DNA of 64,000 nucleotides from Flavobacteriales bacterium. Lineage in GTDB: Bacteria > Bacteroidota > Bacteroidia > Flavobacteriales_F > PHOS-HE28. The position numbers were made by a program, and so were the translations under genes. Positions 1 to 8,658 of this stretch are shown piece after piece; position 1 is the stretch's first letter; each line of letters opens with the position of its first letter. The notes under the pieces were generated by a model. That model ran no database searches, was not told the DNA's origin, and saw only the letters and a program-made list of their open reading frames with translations. The stretch is from NCBI GenBank assembly GCA_020635655.1, contig JACJZI010000007.1:1-64000 (forward strand), written 5' to 3'.

Positions 1-44
1 ACCCAGTGGTGCCAACAGTGCCAGGACCCTCGTGATCGAATAGG

Positions 45-809
45 TCACCGGTCGCCGTACCAATCGGCCAGCCGCACTTCGATGTGCGGGTCGCCGGCCT
101 GAACGATCTCCTTGAACCGGCCCACGTCGCTAAGTCCATCCTGGCCGCGATAGTGGTAGGGATAGACCACCTTCGGCTTGAACGCGAGCACGCCGCTGGC
201 CGCCTGGTCCACGGTCATCGTATAGGGCAGGTTCATGCACACGAAGGCGATGTCGATGTCCCGTAGTGCGCGCATTTCCGGAATATCCTCGGTATCGCCG
301 GAGATGTAAACGCGCTGGTCTCCGAACGTGACCACATAGCCATTGCCGCGGCCCCTGGCATGGTAGGGCCTGTCCTCGCTCAAGTTGTACATGGGGATCG
401 CGGTGATGGGTATTCCCTTTCTTTCCGTCGTCCCTCCATTGGCCACGATGGTGCAATGCGATCGCAGGTCCTGCGGCAACAGGTCGAACACGGCCTGCGG
501 CACGACCAGGTCGGTGCCGGAAAGGTCCAGATCATGGAGCACGGTGGTGTCCAGATGATCACCGTGGATGTCGGTGATCAAGACCAGGTCGGGATGGTGG
601 AACCGTGCATAGCGGATGGGAGCATCGTGCGGGTCCACCAATACGGTGGTGCCGTTCCATTGCAGGGCCAGTGCGGAATGGTGGATGGGCACGACGGTGA
701 CACTATCCGGAACGACCTCCTCCTTCATGACGGGCTGTTCATTCCCGTTCGGGTCGGAGGCTGCCGCACAGGCGGTGAGCAGGATCAATGGGTGGAGAGA
801 TCGTCTCAT
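45..809 (-). CDS. MBL-fold metallo-hydrolase, lipoprotein
   Basis: The 254-residue protein has a lipoprotein-type signal with a lipobox ending at Cys14 (LTAC), so it is probably anchored in the cell envelope. The mature part looks like a UlaG-type metallo-beta-lactamase fold. The metal-binding loop reads TDIHGDHLD at about residues 79-87, so the first His of the usual HxHxDH is replaced by Asp80, while His82, Asp84 and His85 remain. A second metal region, YISGDTED, lies near residue 170, and a late His is seen in VVYPYHYRG. The substrate cannot be read from the sequence. It is divergent from the membrane protein at 911 and has no clear operon partner. The fold assignment is firm, the function open. 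Confidence 0.85.
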   Translation of the reverse strand: MRRSLHPLILLTACAAASDPNGNEQPVMKEEVVPDSVTVVPIHHSALALQWNGTTVLVDPHDAPIRYARFHHPDLVLITDIHGDHLDTTVLHDLDLSGTDLVVPQAVFDLLPQDLRSHCTIVANGGTTERKGIPITAIPMYNLSEDRPYHARGRGNGYVVTFGDQRVYISGDTEDIPEMRALRDIDIAFVCMNLPYTMTVDQAASGVLAFKPKVVYPYHYRGQDGLSDVGRFKEIVQAGDPHIEVRLADWYGDR

Positions 810-910
810 CCATCCGAAGATAGTAGCCTCTCCGGTGGGACGACATCAAGGCGAACGCAGGACGTGAGAAGGAACGAATACCTTGGTGGTCCACCAATAT
901 CCTGTCCGTC

Positions 911-1330
911 ATGCGTGAATTCATGTTGATCCTCCATTTCATCGGTCTGGCCATGGGGTTGGGCACCAGTTTCGCCATGATGTTCCTGGGCATCGCGGCC
1001 GCGCGCATGGAGCCGGATAAGCGCAAGGAGTTCTTCACCAACACCTTCGTCCTGAGCCGCATGGGCCATATCGGCCTGGTCCTGCTTCTGGTGTCCGGTG
1101 GCTACCTCCTCACACAATACCTGCCGGTGATCTCGGAAATGCCCCTGTTCATCGCGAAGCTGGTGCTCTTCGTGGTGCTGGGGGCCTTGTTGGGCATGAC
1201 CACCGCACGCGCCAGGAAGGCACGAAAGGGCGACTTCGATGCGCAAATGAAAGTGCTGCCGATCCTGGGAAGATTGAACCTGCTGGTGACGTTGACGATC
1301 ATCGTGCTGGCCGTCCTCAGCTTTCACTGA
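911..1330 (+). CDS. small integral membrane protein, function unknown
   Basis: The 139-residue protein is almost entirely hydrophobic, with about four membrane helices (residues 3-28, 50-72, 80-100 and 115-137) and a short basic loop (ARARKARKGDFD) between helices three and four. It carries no catalytic motif that I recognise. The length and helix count recall small DUF2269/CopD-like membrane proteins, but that is only a resemblance. The intergenic stretch upstream holds a perfect 15-bp palindrome at 883-897 that could be an operator. Confidence 0.7.
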   Translation: MREFMLILHFIGLAMGLGTSFAMMFLGIAAARMEPDKRKEFFTNTFVLSRMGHIGLVLLLVSGGYLLTQYLPVISEMPLFIAKLVLFVVLGALLGMTTARARKARKGDFDAQMKVLPILGRLNLLVTLTIIVLAVLSFH

Positions 1331-1348
1331 ACGCGTGCCATCGACCGG

Positions 1349-1735
1349 TCATTCCGGTGAATGGAGGGCGAGCACATTGCCCTCGGTGTCGCGGAAAAGG
1401 GCCATGTGGCCCATGCCCTCCCCGATGGCCTTCTTCCCCTGCAGGACCTTTCCGCCGGCCTCTTCGACCCGATCAAGGACCACCGTCAGGTCGCGACCAC
1501 CGCTCAGGTATACCCGGACACCATCGGCGTTGGGACGGTAGTGCTCCGGATGGTGCACGATGGCCCCGCCGATGCCGCCCTTGTCACGTTCGTACAGGAA
1601 GAACCCCATGCGCAGCGTACCGAAGGTCATCTCCGGCATGTCGTAGTCGAAGATCGTGCTGTAGAACAGCCTGGCCCGATCGAGATCGCTGACCGGCACC
1701 TCGAACCAGGCCAACGCGTGATGCATCATTTCCAT
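1349..1735 (-). CDS. VOC family protein (glyoxalase/bleomycin-resistance fold)
   Basis: This is a 128-residue single-module vicinal oxygen chelate protein. The N-terminus (HHALAWFEVPVSDLDRARLF) and the C-terminal strand ending VLALHSPE are the standard two beta-alpha-beta-beta-beta units. Candidate metal ligands are the His near residue 6 and the Glu close to the C-terminus. Proteins of this type from Bacteroidota are usually described only as VOC family members. The gene is convergent with the membrane protein ending at 1330, with 18 bases between them, and stands apart from its upstream neighbour. Confidence 0.85.
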   Translation of the reverse strand: MEMMHHALAWFEVPVSDLDRARLFYSTIFDYDMPEMTFGTLRMGFFLYERDKGGIGGAIVHHPEHYRPNADGVRVYLSGGRDLTVVLDRVEEAGGKVLQGKKAIGEGMGHMALFRDTEGNVLALHSPE

Positions 1736-1765
1736 GGTGTGGGAGCATTGATCGGTAGGGGGCCG

Positions 1766-2233
1766 TCACGGCACGGAGATCCTCGCCGTGGAAACGCCGT
1801 GACAGCGATTGCACGCACCGTCCTTGATCGGCTCGTCCATGAACGCGGTATCGGTCCCGCTCACGATGGCAGGGAACAGACCGTGTCCGAACGTGATCGC
1901 ATCGGAGGTATACACATTCCCGTTCGCGTCCCCATCGATGGACCGGGTCAGGTCGCCCTGGCCGAGCGGTCGCGTGAAGAGCAGAAGTCGATGATCGGGC
2001 AGGATCTGCTGGTGGTCCGGTAGATAGACCGTGCCCGCGATGGTCCAGCATCCCTCACCCTCCCCGTCCGGATGGTGGCAGGTCATGCAATCGCGGCCCG
2101 CGTTGTGGCTGTGCGTCGACCCGATGCTGCTCGTGCCCCCCCCTTCACACCGTCCATGCTTGCAGGCATCCATCCAGAGCATACCGATGAGCGCGCTCAT
2201 CGCGCAAACCCACCATGTGCTCCGGTCGCGCAT
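1766..2233 (-). CDS. exported protein with two c-type heme motifs
   Basis: The 155-residue protein has a hydrophobic N-terminus ending in WMDAC, a possible but weak lipobox, followed by two CxxCH heme-attachment motifs: CMTCH near residue 50 and CNRCH near residue 143. The stretch between them is a beta-rich segment of about 85 residues. The spacing fits an envelope diheme protein, perhaps one accepting electrons from a peroxidase or sensing redox state, but no family was recognised. Its stop is about 30 bases from the start of the VOC gene, so the two may be cotranscribed. Confidence 0.65.
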   Translation of the reverse strand: MRDRSTWWVCAMSALIGMLWMDACKHGRCEGGGTSSIGSTHSHNAGRDCMTCHHPDGEGEGCWTIAGTVYLPDHQQILPDHRLLLFTRPLGQGDLTRSIDGDANGNVYTSDAITFGHGLFPAIVSGTDTAFMDEPIKDGACNRCHGVSTARISVP

Positions 2234-2273
2234 GCCGCCAAATTATTCCGATCCCGCGGCGGACCGCCCGCGA

Positions 2274-3080
2274 TCAGACCGACCTGTCTTGCAAGGCCGA
2301 TCTGCATTTCAACGCCGGACGAAGTTCCAAGTGCGTGAACGGAGGGACGGGCCGGCCCAACAAGCCGGACATTCGATCGGTCCAGCGCGGTCGCGCAACG
2401 ACCCGTGTCCCTCCCAGGTCCAGGAACAGGGAGATCGGATGAGCATGATACCGTTCCGACATGGCCGGATGGCCGAGATCGTGGAAATAGTTCCGGGTAC
2501 GCTGCTGAGCCTGTTCCGCGGAGGCCGCATCCGCGTACAGCACCGTGTCCAACACATGGACCAAACCTCCGGGTGCGAGCGAACGGAACGCCGCATGCAT
2601 CGCAGCCAGGGGATCGGGGAAATACTGGATGCTGGCGGCAAAGACCACCGCGTCGAAGGCGGCAGCGGGCAGCTTCTGATCGAGGAGCTCGGCACGTGCG
2701 AACCTTACCTCCCTGTGCACGCGCGCTGCCTGTTCCAATTCCCTGGTGAACACGTCGATACCGAGCACCGCATGGCCGGCGCGATGCATGTACCTGCTCA
2801 GCCACCCGTTGCCGCAACCTACCTCAAGCACCCGCAGCCGTTCGCCATGCCCGTTGAGCTGGTGCACCAACCGGGCCGCGCTCCGTGCTCGGATCCGCCA
2901 TTCCAAAGCGTTCCACAGGCCCGATCCATCAGGCAGTCGGGCCACCTCCGCATCGGTCAGGATACGTCGCTCCTTGGTGCGAACGGCCTCGTACAGGGCC
3001 TCGAACGCGGATGGATCCGATAGCATCCATACCCCGTTGGTCCGGGGCACATCCTTGGACAGTTCGATCTCCCCATGCAT
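2274..3080 (-). CDS. class I SAM-dependent methyltransferase
   Basis: The glycine-rich SAM motif VLEVGCGNGWLSRYM is followed by the acidic strand end GIDVF and the later motif DAVVFAASIQYFPDP. These mark a Rossmann-fold methyltransferase of about 268 residues. The substrate is unknown. The reading frame is open upstream to 3347, but that part is basic and low in hydrophobic residues and overlaps the promoter region of the divergent gene at 3211, so I chose the ATG at 3080. A start slightly further upstream is possible. Confidence 0.8.
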   Translation of the reverse strand: MHGEIELSKDVPRTNGVWMLSDPSAFEALYEAVRTKERRILTDAEVARLPDGSGLWNALEWRIRARSAARLVHQLNGHGERLRVLEVGCGNGWLSRYMHRAGHAVLGIDVFTRELEQAARVHREVRFARAELLDQKLPAAAFDAVVFAASIQYFPDPLAAMHAAFRSLAPGGLVHVLDTVLYADAASAEQAQQRTRNYFHDLGHPAMSERYHAHPISLFLDLGGTRVVARPRWTDRMSGLLGRPVPPFTHLELRPALKCRSALQDRSV

Positions 3081-3210
3081 CAGGTTCTCATGCTGGACCC
3101 ATGCTCGCAGGGACGTGGACCGACTCCTGTGACCGCCAGGTCCGGATCCCTCCCCTTGTCCTAACTTTCGGGGAAAGCTAGGTAGAACGGTCCAGGGACC
3201 GTGGAACATC

Positions 3211-3822
3211 ATGGCCAAGCAGGACCTGAAAAAGACCTTCGCCACCCTGTACAAGGGGCGGGCCGGCAAACCCGTTGAATTGCGCGTGCCCAAGCTGCGG
3301 TACCTGATGATCGATGGCAGGGGTGATCCCAATGGACCGGAGTTCATGGCCGCGATCGAAGCGCTCTACGGTCTCAGCTATGCCCTGAAGTTCGGGTCGA
3401 AGAACGGGCCATCAAAGAAGGATTGGACGGTGATGGGGCTGGAAGGTCTATGGTGGGCCGACGACATGTCCGCGTTCTCCCGCTCGGCCCGCGCATAATG
3501 GCGCTGGACGGCGATGATCATGCAACCGACCTGTGTGGACCATTCATCATTGAAGGCGGCAGTGGAGGAGCTCCGCGCAAAGGGCAAGGTCACACCCGCC
3601 ATGGAACGGGCCCGCATCGAGGACCTGACCGAAGGGGAATGCGTGCAGGTGCTTCATGTGGGGCCCTACTCCGCCGAAGGACCAACGATCGCCGCGCTGC
3701 ATGCCTTCATCGACGACCTCGGCCGCACGCCTCGTGGCAAGCACCACGAGATCTATCTGAGCGACGCCCGCAGGACCCCGCCCGAAAAACTGCGCACCAT
3801 CCTGCGGCAACCACTGGAATGA
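3211..3822 (+). pseudogene. GyrI-like small-molecule-binding protein interrupted by one in-frame stop
   Basis: A GyrI-like domain protein of about 203 codons is split by a TAA at 3496-3498. The first part (95 residues) ends MSAFSRSARA. The same frame continues directly after the stop as WRWTAMIMQPTCVD and runs to 3822. Both halves match the family in order: DLKKTFATLY and LEGLWWADDMSAFS before the stop, MIMQP, HVGPYS and GKHHEIYLSD after it. No frame change is needed, so a single substitution (for example GAA to TAA) would explain the break. The downstream ATG at 3514 could start a separate 102-residue peptide. A sequencing error cannot be excluded. Confidence 0.85.
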
Positions 3823-3848
3823 TCGCGCCTTGATCGGGAGCGGACCGG

Positions 3849-4571
3849 TCAAGCGGAGTGCGGAAGGACCACACCGCCTCGTTCCTCGCGATGACCATCC
3901 ACCCAGAACGCCCAAGCCACGAAAAGCCACTGCAGCTGGGCGCTCCAGGCCACGGCAGCGGTGCTGGTGGGCACCGGCCCGAACACGTTCATCAGGTGGA
4001 TGGCCAATAGGAACAGGACCAATGTCCAGAACCCAAAGCGACCGATCCGGTCCCTTGACCTCGTCGTATGGAGATAGATCCCCACACCCACGGCATTGAG
4101 GAGCAACTCCAATGCAAGCGCGGCCCAGGGTACGTTCCAGAGGCCGAGGCCCACACGCATGTCGCTGCCAGGCACCAGTGGCAGATCCGGACGATGGACG
4201 ATCAGGTCCAGCAGCCAATGGCTCAACAAGCAGACCCCCAGGACAAGTGCGCCATTCCAGCCTTGCTTCATGCCGCGGGCGAGGAACATCGCCAGAACGC
4301 TCCATCCGAACACCGCCAAGAGACCGTGCGAGACCGGATAGTCCGTGAAGTCCAATGGTGTGGCCTGGGTGATCCCGGGCACAATGGCAAAGTGCTCCAC
4401 ACCCAGCAGGACCAGTGTGGGCCATAACAGGTCCATGAACTGGGCGGCGATGAACAGCACACCCAACGAGATCTTCGGAGCAGCGCGATTGGCGGCCATG
4501 CCGACCGCGAAATGGCTGATGAACGTGAAGCGGTGGTCTTGGGAAGGACCAAGGTACCGGCGCTCTCGCAC
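3849..4571 (-). CDS. membrane-bound metal-dependent hydrolase-like protein (YdjM/DUF457 type)
   Basis: The 240-residue protein has five or six predicted membrane helices and the conserved His/Asp positions of the family: FISHFAVG near the N-terminus, YPVSHGLL, and LLSHWLLDLIVHRPDLPL in mid-protein. These residues lie at the membrane face in this family and are thought to bind metal, but the substrate is unknown. Homologues usually begin close to FISHFAVG. Here no ATG, GTG or TTG keeps that segment except the one at 4571, so I retain the slightly long N-terminus. Confidence 0.75.
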   Translation of the reverse strand: MRERRYLGPSQDHRFTFISHFAVGMAANRAAPKISLGVLFIAAQFMDLLWPTLVLLGVEHFAIVPGITQATPLDFTDYPVSHGLLAVFGWSVLAMFLARGMKQGWNGALVLGVCLLSHWLLDLIVHRPDLPLVPGSDMRVGLGLWNVPWAALALELLLNAVGVGIYLHTTRSRDRIGRFGFWTLVLFLLAIHLMNVFGPVPTSTAAVAWSAQLQWLFVAWAFWVDGHREERGGVVLPHSA

Positions 4572-4590
4572 TGGGCCAAATACCCGGATC

Positions 4591-4995
4591 CTAGACCTCC
4601 CGCTCCGAAGCGATCATCCCATGCAGCCATCTCCTCGCTTCCGCCCCATCGCGGAAGATCCGTGTCGGAAAGGTCTGCGGATGGTGATCGTAATAGATGG
4701 ACGACATGGCTTCGCCCATGTCGTCCGCCGTTACGATGGCGAGTGCGATCAGCTGTTCGTTCGCATTGGTCTCACCGAAGAAATCCACGTTCATCACGGC
4801 CAGCTCGCTCAGCGTGCCCTGCGGGAAGAATGAGAGCATCCCGCAGCGGGACGTGGTCAACTCACCCCTTCTCAGCTGCACTTCCATCAGTCCCTCGACA
4901 TCCAGGTCGCGGTCCGCATGGAAATGCACCTCGATCATACGGTCAACTTCGGTGAGTTCCATGCGCGCCGCCGCTGTCAGTATGCTCCTGGGCAT
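4591..4995 (-). CDS. STAS/SpoIIAA-like hypothetical protein
   Basis: This is a 134-residue soluble protein with alternating strands and helices and no signal or membrane segment. The C-terminal part (TRIFRDGAEARRWLHGMI) resembles the last helix of SpoIIAA/STAS-like proteins found widely in Bacteroidota. No catalytic residues are evident. It lies 19 bases upstream of the membrane hydrolase-like gene on the same strand, so the two may be transcribed together. Confidence 0.6.
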   Translation of the reverse strand: MPRSILTAAARMELTEVDRMIEVHFHADRDLDVEGLMEVQLRRGELTTSRCGMLSFFPQGTLSELAVMNVDFFGETNANEQLIALAIVTADDMGEAMSSIYYDHHPQTFPTRIFRDGAEARRWLHGMIASEREV

Positions 4996-5083
4996 AGGTG
5001 AAATCTACGGGAGGTGCCCGACAAGTCCAATGGGGCATCAGTGGTCACCCCACCCCGAGGATGCAGTTGTCCGTTCCACGGGC

Positions 5084-5755
5084 TCAGGACCTGTCCAACC
5101 CGCGCAAGTGCCGGATGTCCCGGTTCTCCAGTACTTCATGTGGATGGCCTTCAGATCCCACCTGCACCATGGCCGCGGCGAGTTCCGTGCTCGGGATGCT
5201 CGAACCGGCCATCATCCTTGACAGGAGCGGCTTGTACAATGTGCGCATCAGACGGTAGGCTGCGTTCGGCTCCCTGCGGGGATGCACGGGATAGATATAT
5301 CCGGGACGAAAACTGAAGACGCGGGGGAAGCCGGCCTGGAAGAGGAAGTTCTCCGCAGCGCCCTTATCGCGCGCGAACTGCATCCGCGCCTTCTCGGTCC
5401 GGTCAGCCCCCTGACCACTGAGAAAACAGACCACGGCCTGCGGGCTGCCTTGTTTCAGCGCTTTGGCAAAGGCAATGGTATAGTCCACGGTCACCTTGCG
5501 GAACTCGTCCTTGGACAGTGCACCGGTATATGCACCCAGACAGTAGAAGGCGATGTCCTGTCCGGTAAAGACGTCCATGATGGGCGACAGGTCGAGCGGA
5601 TCCGCATGCAGCACTTCGCGCAGCTTCGCATGGACGACACCGGACGGTCGGCGCACGATACTGGTGACCTGCTCGACGTCCGGCCGGTCCAGGCACTCCT
5701 TCAGGACCAGGGACCCGATCATACCGGTACCGCCGGTAAGGATGACGTGCTTCAT
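5084..5755 (-). CDS. NAD(P)-binding atypical short-chain dehydrogenase/epimerase
   Basis: The 223-residue protein begins MKHVILTGGTGMIGS, the NAD(P)-binding TGxxGxxG fingerprint of NAD(P)H-binding atypical short-chain dehydrogenases (HTATIP2/YwnB-like). The ATG at 5755 places the fingerprint at the N-terminus, as usual, and I prefer it to the longer frame from 5794. The central segment CFLSGQGADR and the later SFRPGYIYP are typical of the family. The canonical YxxxK catalytic pair is not obvious, which suits NAD-binding regulators or nucleoside-diphosphate-sugar epimerase-like proteins. The substrate is unknown. Confidence 0.8.
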   Translation of the reverse strand: MKHVILTGGTGMIGSLVLKECLDRPDVEQVTSIVRRPSGVVHAKLREVLHADPLDLSPIMDVFTGQDIAFYCLGAYTGALSKDEFRKVTVDYTIAFAKALKQGSPQAVVCFLSGQGADRTEKARMQFARDKGAAENFLFQAGFPRVFSFRPGYIYPVHPRREPNAAYRLMRTLYKPLLSRMMAGSSIPSTELAAAMVQVGSEGHPHEVLENRDIRHLRGLDRS

Positions 5756-5816
5756 ATCGGGCGAAGATCGGGAACACCGTCCATCGCCATGCACAGTGCA
5801 ATGCCTGCAGCTCCGA

Positions 5817-6398
5817 TCAGCTGCTCTCGGTCAACTGCTTCTCGATGCGCCGGTCCGGGATGATCCAGATCAAGGCCACGGTGATGTACAGCCCCCCCGC
5901 GATCGCGGGATGCACGAATGCCAGGGGGATGGCGCTGATGTAGCACACCTGGGAGATCCGGCCCTTGCGGTCGCGCCCCACGGCCTTGGCCAGTGCGGAG
6001 TCCTTCCCTTCGATGCGGATGATCGCGCGCTGCAGGACCACCCACGCCAGCGCACAGCTCAACAACACGACACCGTATATGGCCGTCGGCACCGTGGCGA
6101 AGTGGTTCTCCCCCATCCAACCGGTGACGAACGGGATCAAGGACAGGCAGAAAAGCAGGAGCATGTTCCCCCACATCACCCGGCTGGTGACATGGGACAC
6201 CGTATGCATCAGGTGGTGGTGGTTGTTCCAATAGATCGCGAGGTAGACGAAGCTGAGCACGTAGCTCAGGAACGTGGGCCAAAGCGGGAACAACGCGGCC
6301 AGATCGGCGCCATGCGGCACCTTCATCTCCAGCACCATGATCGTGATGATGATGGCCAGCACGCCATCGCTGAACGCTTCCAGCCTTCCCTTGGTCAT
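5817..6398 (-). CDS. TMEM175 family potassium channel-like protein (DUF1211)
   Basis: The N-terminal helix carries RLEAFSDGVLAI, the FSDG signature of TMEM175 channels, followed by about five further membrane segments (193 residues in all). Bacterial TMEM175 proteins form tetrameric K+ channels with one six-helix repeat per subunit, and the length agrees. I place the start at the ATG at 6398, eight residues into the open frame, because homologues begin just before RLEAFSDG. The gene is divergent from the MmcQ/YjbR gene at 6455. Confidence 0.88.
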   Translation of the reverse strand: MTKGRLEAFSDGVLAIIITIMVLEMKVPHGADLAALFPLWPTFLSYVLSFVYLAIYWNNHHHLMHTVSHVTSRVMWGNMLLLFCLSLIPFVTGWMGENHFATVPTAIYGVVLLSCALAWVVLQRAIIRIEGKDSALAKAVGRDRKGRISQVCYISAIPLAFVHPAIAGGLYITVALIWIIPDRRIEKQLTESS

Positions 6399-6454
6399 GG
6401 CCGAAAGATCGGCATCACCCACATATCCGCGAACCGGTCCGTAAGCTTGCGGTC

Positions 6455-6790
6455 ATGGACATCGAGGCCGCACGCCGTATCGCTCTCTCCCTCCCGAACA
6501 CGCAGGAGTATCCGCACTTCGACAAGGTCGGCTTCCGGATCCGGTCAGGAACGCCAGGCGCCCGGCCCGGACGCACGTTCATGACGTTGTGGGTGGAGGA
6601 CCATCGTGCCGTCCTCATGTTGACCGTGGACCAGCAGGCCGACCTTCAGGCACGCCATCCCAAGGTGTTCTTTCCCGTTCCGAACAAATGGGGCGAGAAG
6701 GGAGCCACGTTCGTTGAACTGGCCCAGGTGAACGAGGCCTTGTTCGAAGAGGGCCTGGCACAGGCATTCATGCATGCCGGAAGGAAATGA
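6455..6790 (+). CDS. MmcQ/YjbR family protein
   Basis: This 111-residue protein has the family layout: an N-terminal helix (MDIEAARRIALSLPNTQEYP), a beta sheet around RTFMTLWVEDHRAVLML, and a C-terminal helix. YjbR-like proteins have a double-wing DNA-binding fold, but their biological role is poorly defined. It is a single-gene unit, ended by the hairpin at 6829-6875. Confidence 0.85.
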   Translation: MDIEAARRIALSLPNTQEYPHFDKVGFRIRSGTPGARPGRTFMTLWVEDHRAVLMLTVDQQADLQARHPKVFFPVPNKWGEKGATFVELAQVNEALFEEGLAQAFMHAGRK

Positions 6791-6828
6791 ACGCATGGCA
6801 GGCCCGGTCCCATCCGCGAAGGGCAGGA

Positions 6829-6875
6829 ACGAACAAGGGGACCCGTAGGTCCCCCCGTTCGTCATGAGCTTTTTT
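6829..6875 (+). terminator. rho-independent terminator between convergent genes
   Basis: The stem GGGGACC (6837-6843), loop CGTA and GGTCCCC (6848-6854) are extended by an outer pairing of ACGAAC (6829-6834) with GTTCGT (6857-6862). A run of six T follows at 6870-6875. It serves the + strand gene ending at 6790 and lies just before the stop of the converging gene at 6878. Confidence 0.75.
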
Positions 6876-6877
6876 GA

Positions 6878-7648
6878 TCACTCCTCGTCGATCGCTTCGA
6901 CCAGGGTGTCGATCAAGCGGACGGCGAGGTCCATGTTGTTGTTCGTGTGCGTGTCGCTGTTGTTGAGCATGTCCGTCACTGCGGCCAGTTGGGCCACATC
7001 CACGCCGACCATCATGGTCAACGTTTGACAATCGCCCAGGTCCTGATGGACGTGCACTTCATCGCCACGCAGCAGGGGGTCGGTAGCGACATGGTACACG
7101 AAGGTGGGGTCGTCCGCATCGACCACGCCGTCACCATCGTCGTCCACCCGACCTTCAAGCACCAGGAATTTGTATCCGGCCGCAGGATTCCAGGCCCAGT
7201 GCATATCCGGATCGTTCAAGGGCGCCTCCGCGGTCGTTGGGTCCGCATGGTTCGTCACGCTATCCAATCCCAGGTCGAAAGTGACCATGTGGATGTGCTG
7301 CGACCCGACATTGCCGAGCGTGTAGTCGTTCGAGGAATTGGCCGCGTCGACCAGGAGCACCTTGTCCTCGAAGTGGGCCACCTCGTTGCCGCCATCATCG
7401 GCCAGATGGATCCCACTGACGTAGAATCGGACCTTGTCGAACACGCATGCATGACCGGCGCTGTCCGTCAATTGGTCCGAGAGCGTGTAGGCGCTTGTTC
7501 CGTTCAGGAGATCGAAGTTGATCTTGACGGTGCCGTAGTGGTTCAGGGAGCAGTCCGGCCCGGTCTCCTCGGGCTCGTCCTTCTTGCAGGCGGTGACCGC
7601 CAGGGTCATCAGGGCCACCAGGCCCCAGGATCTCAAATTCGTCCGCAT
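6878..7648 (-). CDS. MbnP family lipoprotein (copper-associated)
   Basis: The 256-residue protein has a lipobox (AVTAC, Cys21) and family features of MbnP: GTVKINFDLLN at the start of the mature domain, KVRFYVSGIHL, HMVTFDLGLDSV, and the segment HWAWNPAAGYKFLVLEG. MbnP proteins act in the envelope and are processed or served by a partner diheme MauG-like enzyme (MbnH), with a proposed role in copper binding. No such enzyme lies beside it here. The nearest candidate is the diheme peroxidase at 45406. It is followed upstream by a barrel protein and a small Cys protein in the same direction. Confidence 0.82.
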   Translation of the reverse strand: MRTNLRSWGLVALMTLAVTACKKDEPEETGPDCSLNHYGTVKINFDLLNGTSAYTLSDQLTDSAGHACVFDKVRFYVSGIHLADDGGNEVAHFEDKVLLVDAANSSNDYTLGNVGSQHIHMVTFDLGLDSVTNHADPTTAEAPLNDPDMHWAWNPAAGYKFLVLEGRVDDDGDGVVDADDPTFVYHVATDPLLRGDEVHVHQDLGDCQTLTMMVGVDVAQLAAVTDMLNNSDTHTNNNMDLAVRLIDTLVEAIDEE

Positions 7649-7661
7649 TGTTCGTTCGGTT

Positions 7662-8609
7662 TCAAGTGTTGCTGTTCAAGTTGTAGGCGATCCCGACGAT
7701 CATCCGCTGGCGAACGGGCACCATCAACATGCCGCCCGAGTTGGCGAGGGCATACTGGTAGGTGACCGAGAACGTCCAGGAATGCCACCACACGCGGGAT
7801 CCGACGTGGGCGAAAAGCGTGGTAAGGCCCGTGCCCTCCACTTCGGTCCCCTTGGACCTGTCGGGCAGGCCATGCTCTGCATAGGCGCCCAATGATGGGG
7901 CCCACTTGAGCGCTTCCTTCCCGACAATTTGAAAGACCTCGGCCGTGGCGCTGAAGGCATGGCCCAGTGTGTAGCCATCCACAGCCTCACCATTGTACCG
8001 ACCCGTGCAGGCCAGAGAGGCGCCGGTCTTGTTCCGACGCACGAGGTACTCCAGTGTGGCCAGGCCATCCCAGGTCCCGGTGCCCGGCTGCAGGTCATGC
8101 TCGGCCATCTCACCCTGGTAGGTGAGCCGATGCTGCCCGAGCGGCAGTTTCACCCCTGCACCAACGGTCAGGCGATGCACGGTGCGCACCTCCTGTGGGC
8201 CGCAATGGGTGTTCACCACGATGTACCTGCCCAGGACATAGGGATCGCCCACACCATAGAGGTCCGCGTGGGCGCGTGAATCGATGCTCTGGTAATTGTT
8301 CACCAAAGGCAGACCCGCCATCACACTGAAGCGCTGCCCCAGCCAGATGTCGGCCCGCGCCTCGATCACCTGATAGTACTCGCGGTAATGCCGGGGTCCC
8401 GCGCTCGCCACGGAATTGGCATCACCATGCTTGGTGAGCAATAGCGAGAACGGAGCAAGGTCCCCCTCCAGATGCCGGAACCGGTAATACAGTCCGAAGT
8501 TCGTGGTGCGTTCGTGCGGCTGGATGCCCAGGAAAAGGCCACAGACATCACAAGCCGAAATCGGCAGGGAGATGCACCACAGCGCTCCTGCCGCAAGGAA
8601 GTGTTTCAT
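7662..8609 (-). CDS. predicted outer-membrane beta-barrel protein with CDVCG motif
   Basis: The 315-residue protein has a signal peptide (cleavage after about residue 19) and then CDVCGLFLG at the mature N-terminus. The rest alternates short amphipathic strands ending in aromatic residues, with a final strand RMIVGIAYNLNS, as expected of an outer-membrane barrel. The paired cysteines could bind a metal, which fits the neighbouring MbnP gene 13 bases downstream. The function is inferred from context only. Transport or a structural role are both possible. Confidence 0.7.
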   Translation of the reverse strand: MKHFLAAGALWCISLPISACDVCGLFLGIQPHERTTNFGLYYRFRHLEGDLAPFSLLLTKHGDANSVASAGPRHYREYYQVIEARADIWLGQRFSVMAGLPLVNNYQSIDSRAHADLYGVGDPYVLGRYIVVNTHCGPQEVRTVHRLTVGAGVKLPLGQHRLTYQGEMAEHDLQPGTGTWDGLATLEYLVRRNKTGASLACTGRYNGEAVDGYTLGHAFSATAEVFQIVGKEALKWAPSLGAYAEHGLPDRSKGTEVEGTGLTTLFAHVGSRVWWHSWTFSVTYQYALANSGGMLMVPVRQRMIVGIAYNLNSNT

Positions 8610-8658
8610 GGGATCGGGTTGAAGTGATCAACAACGGCGCAGGTCGCCGCAGGTCAGT

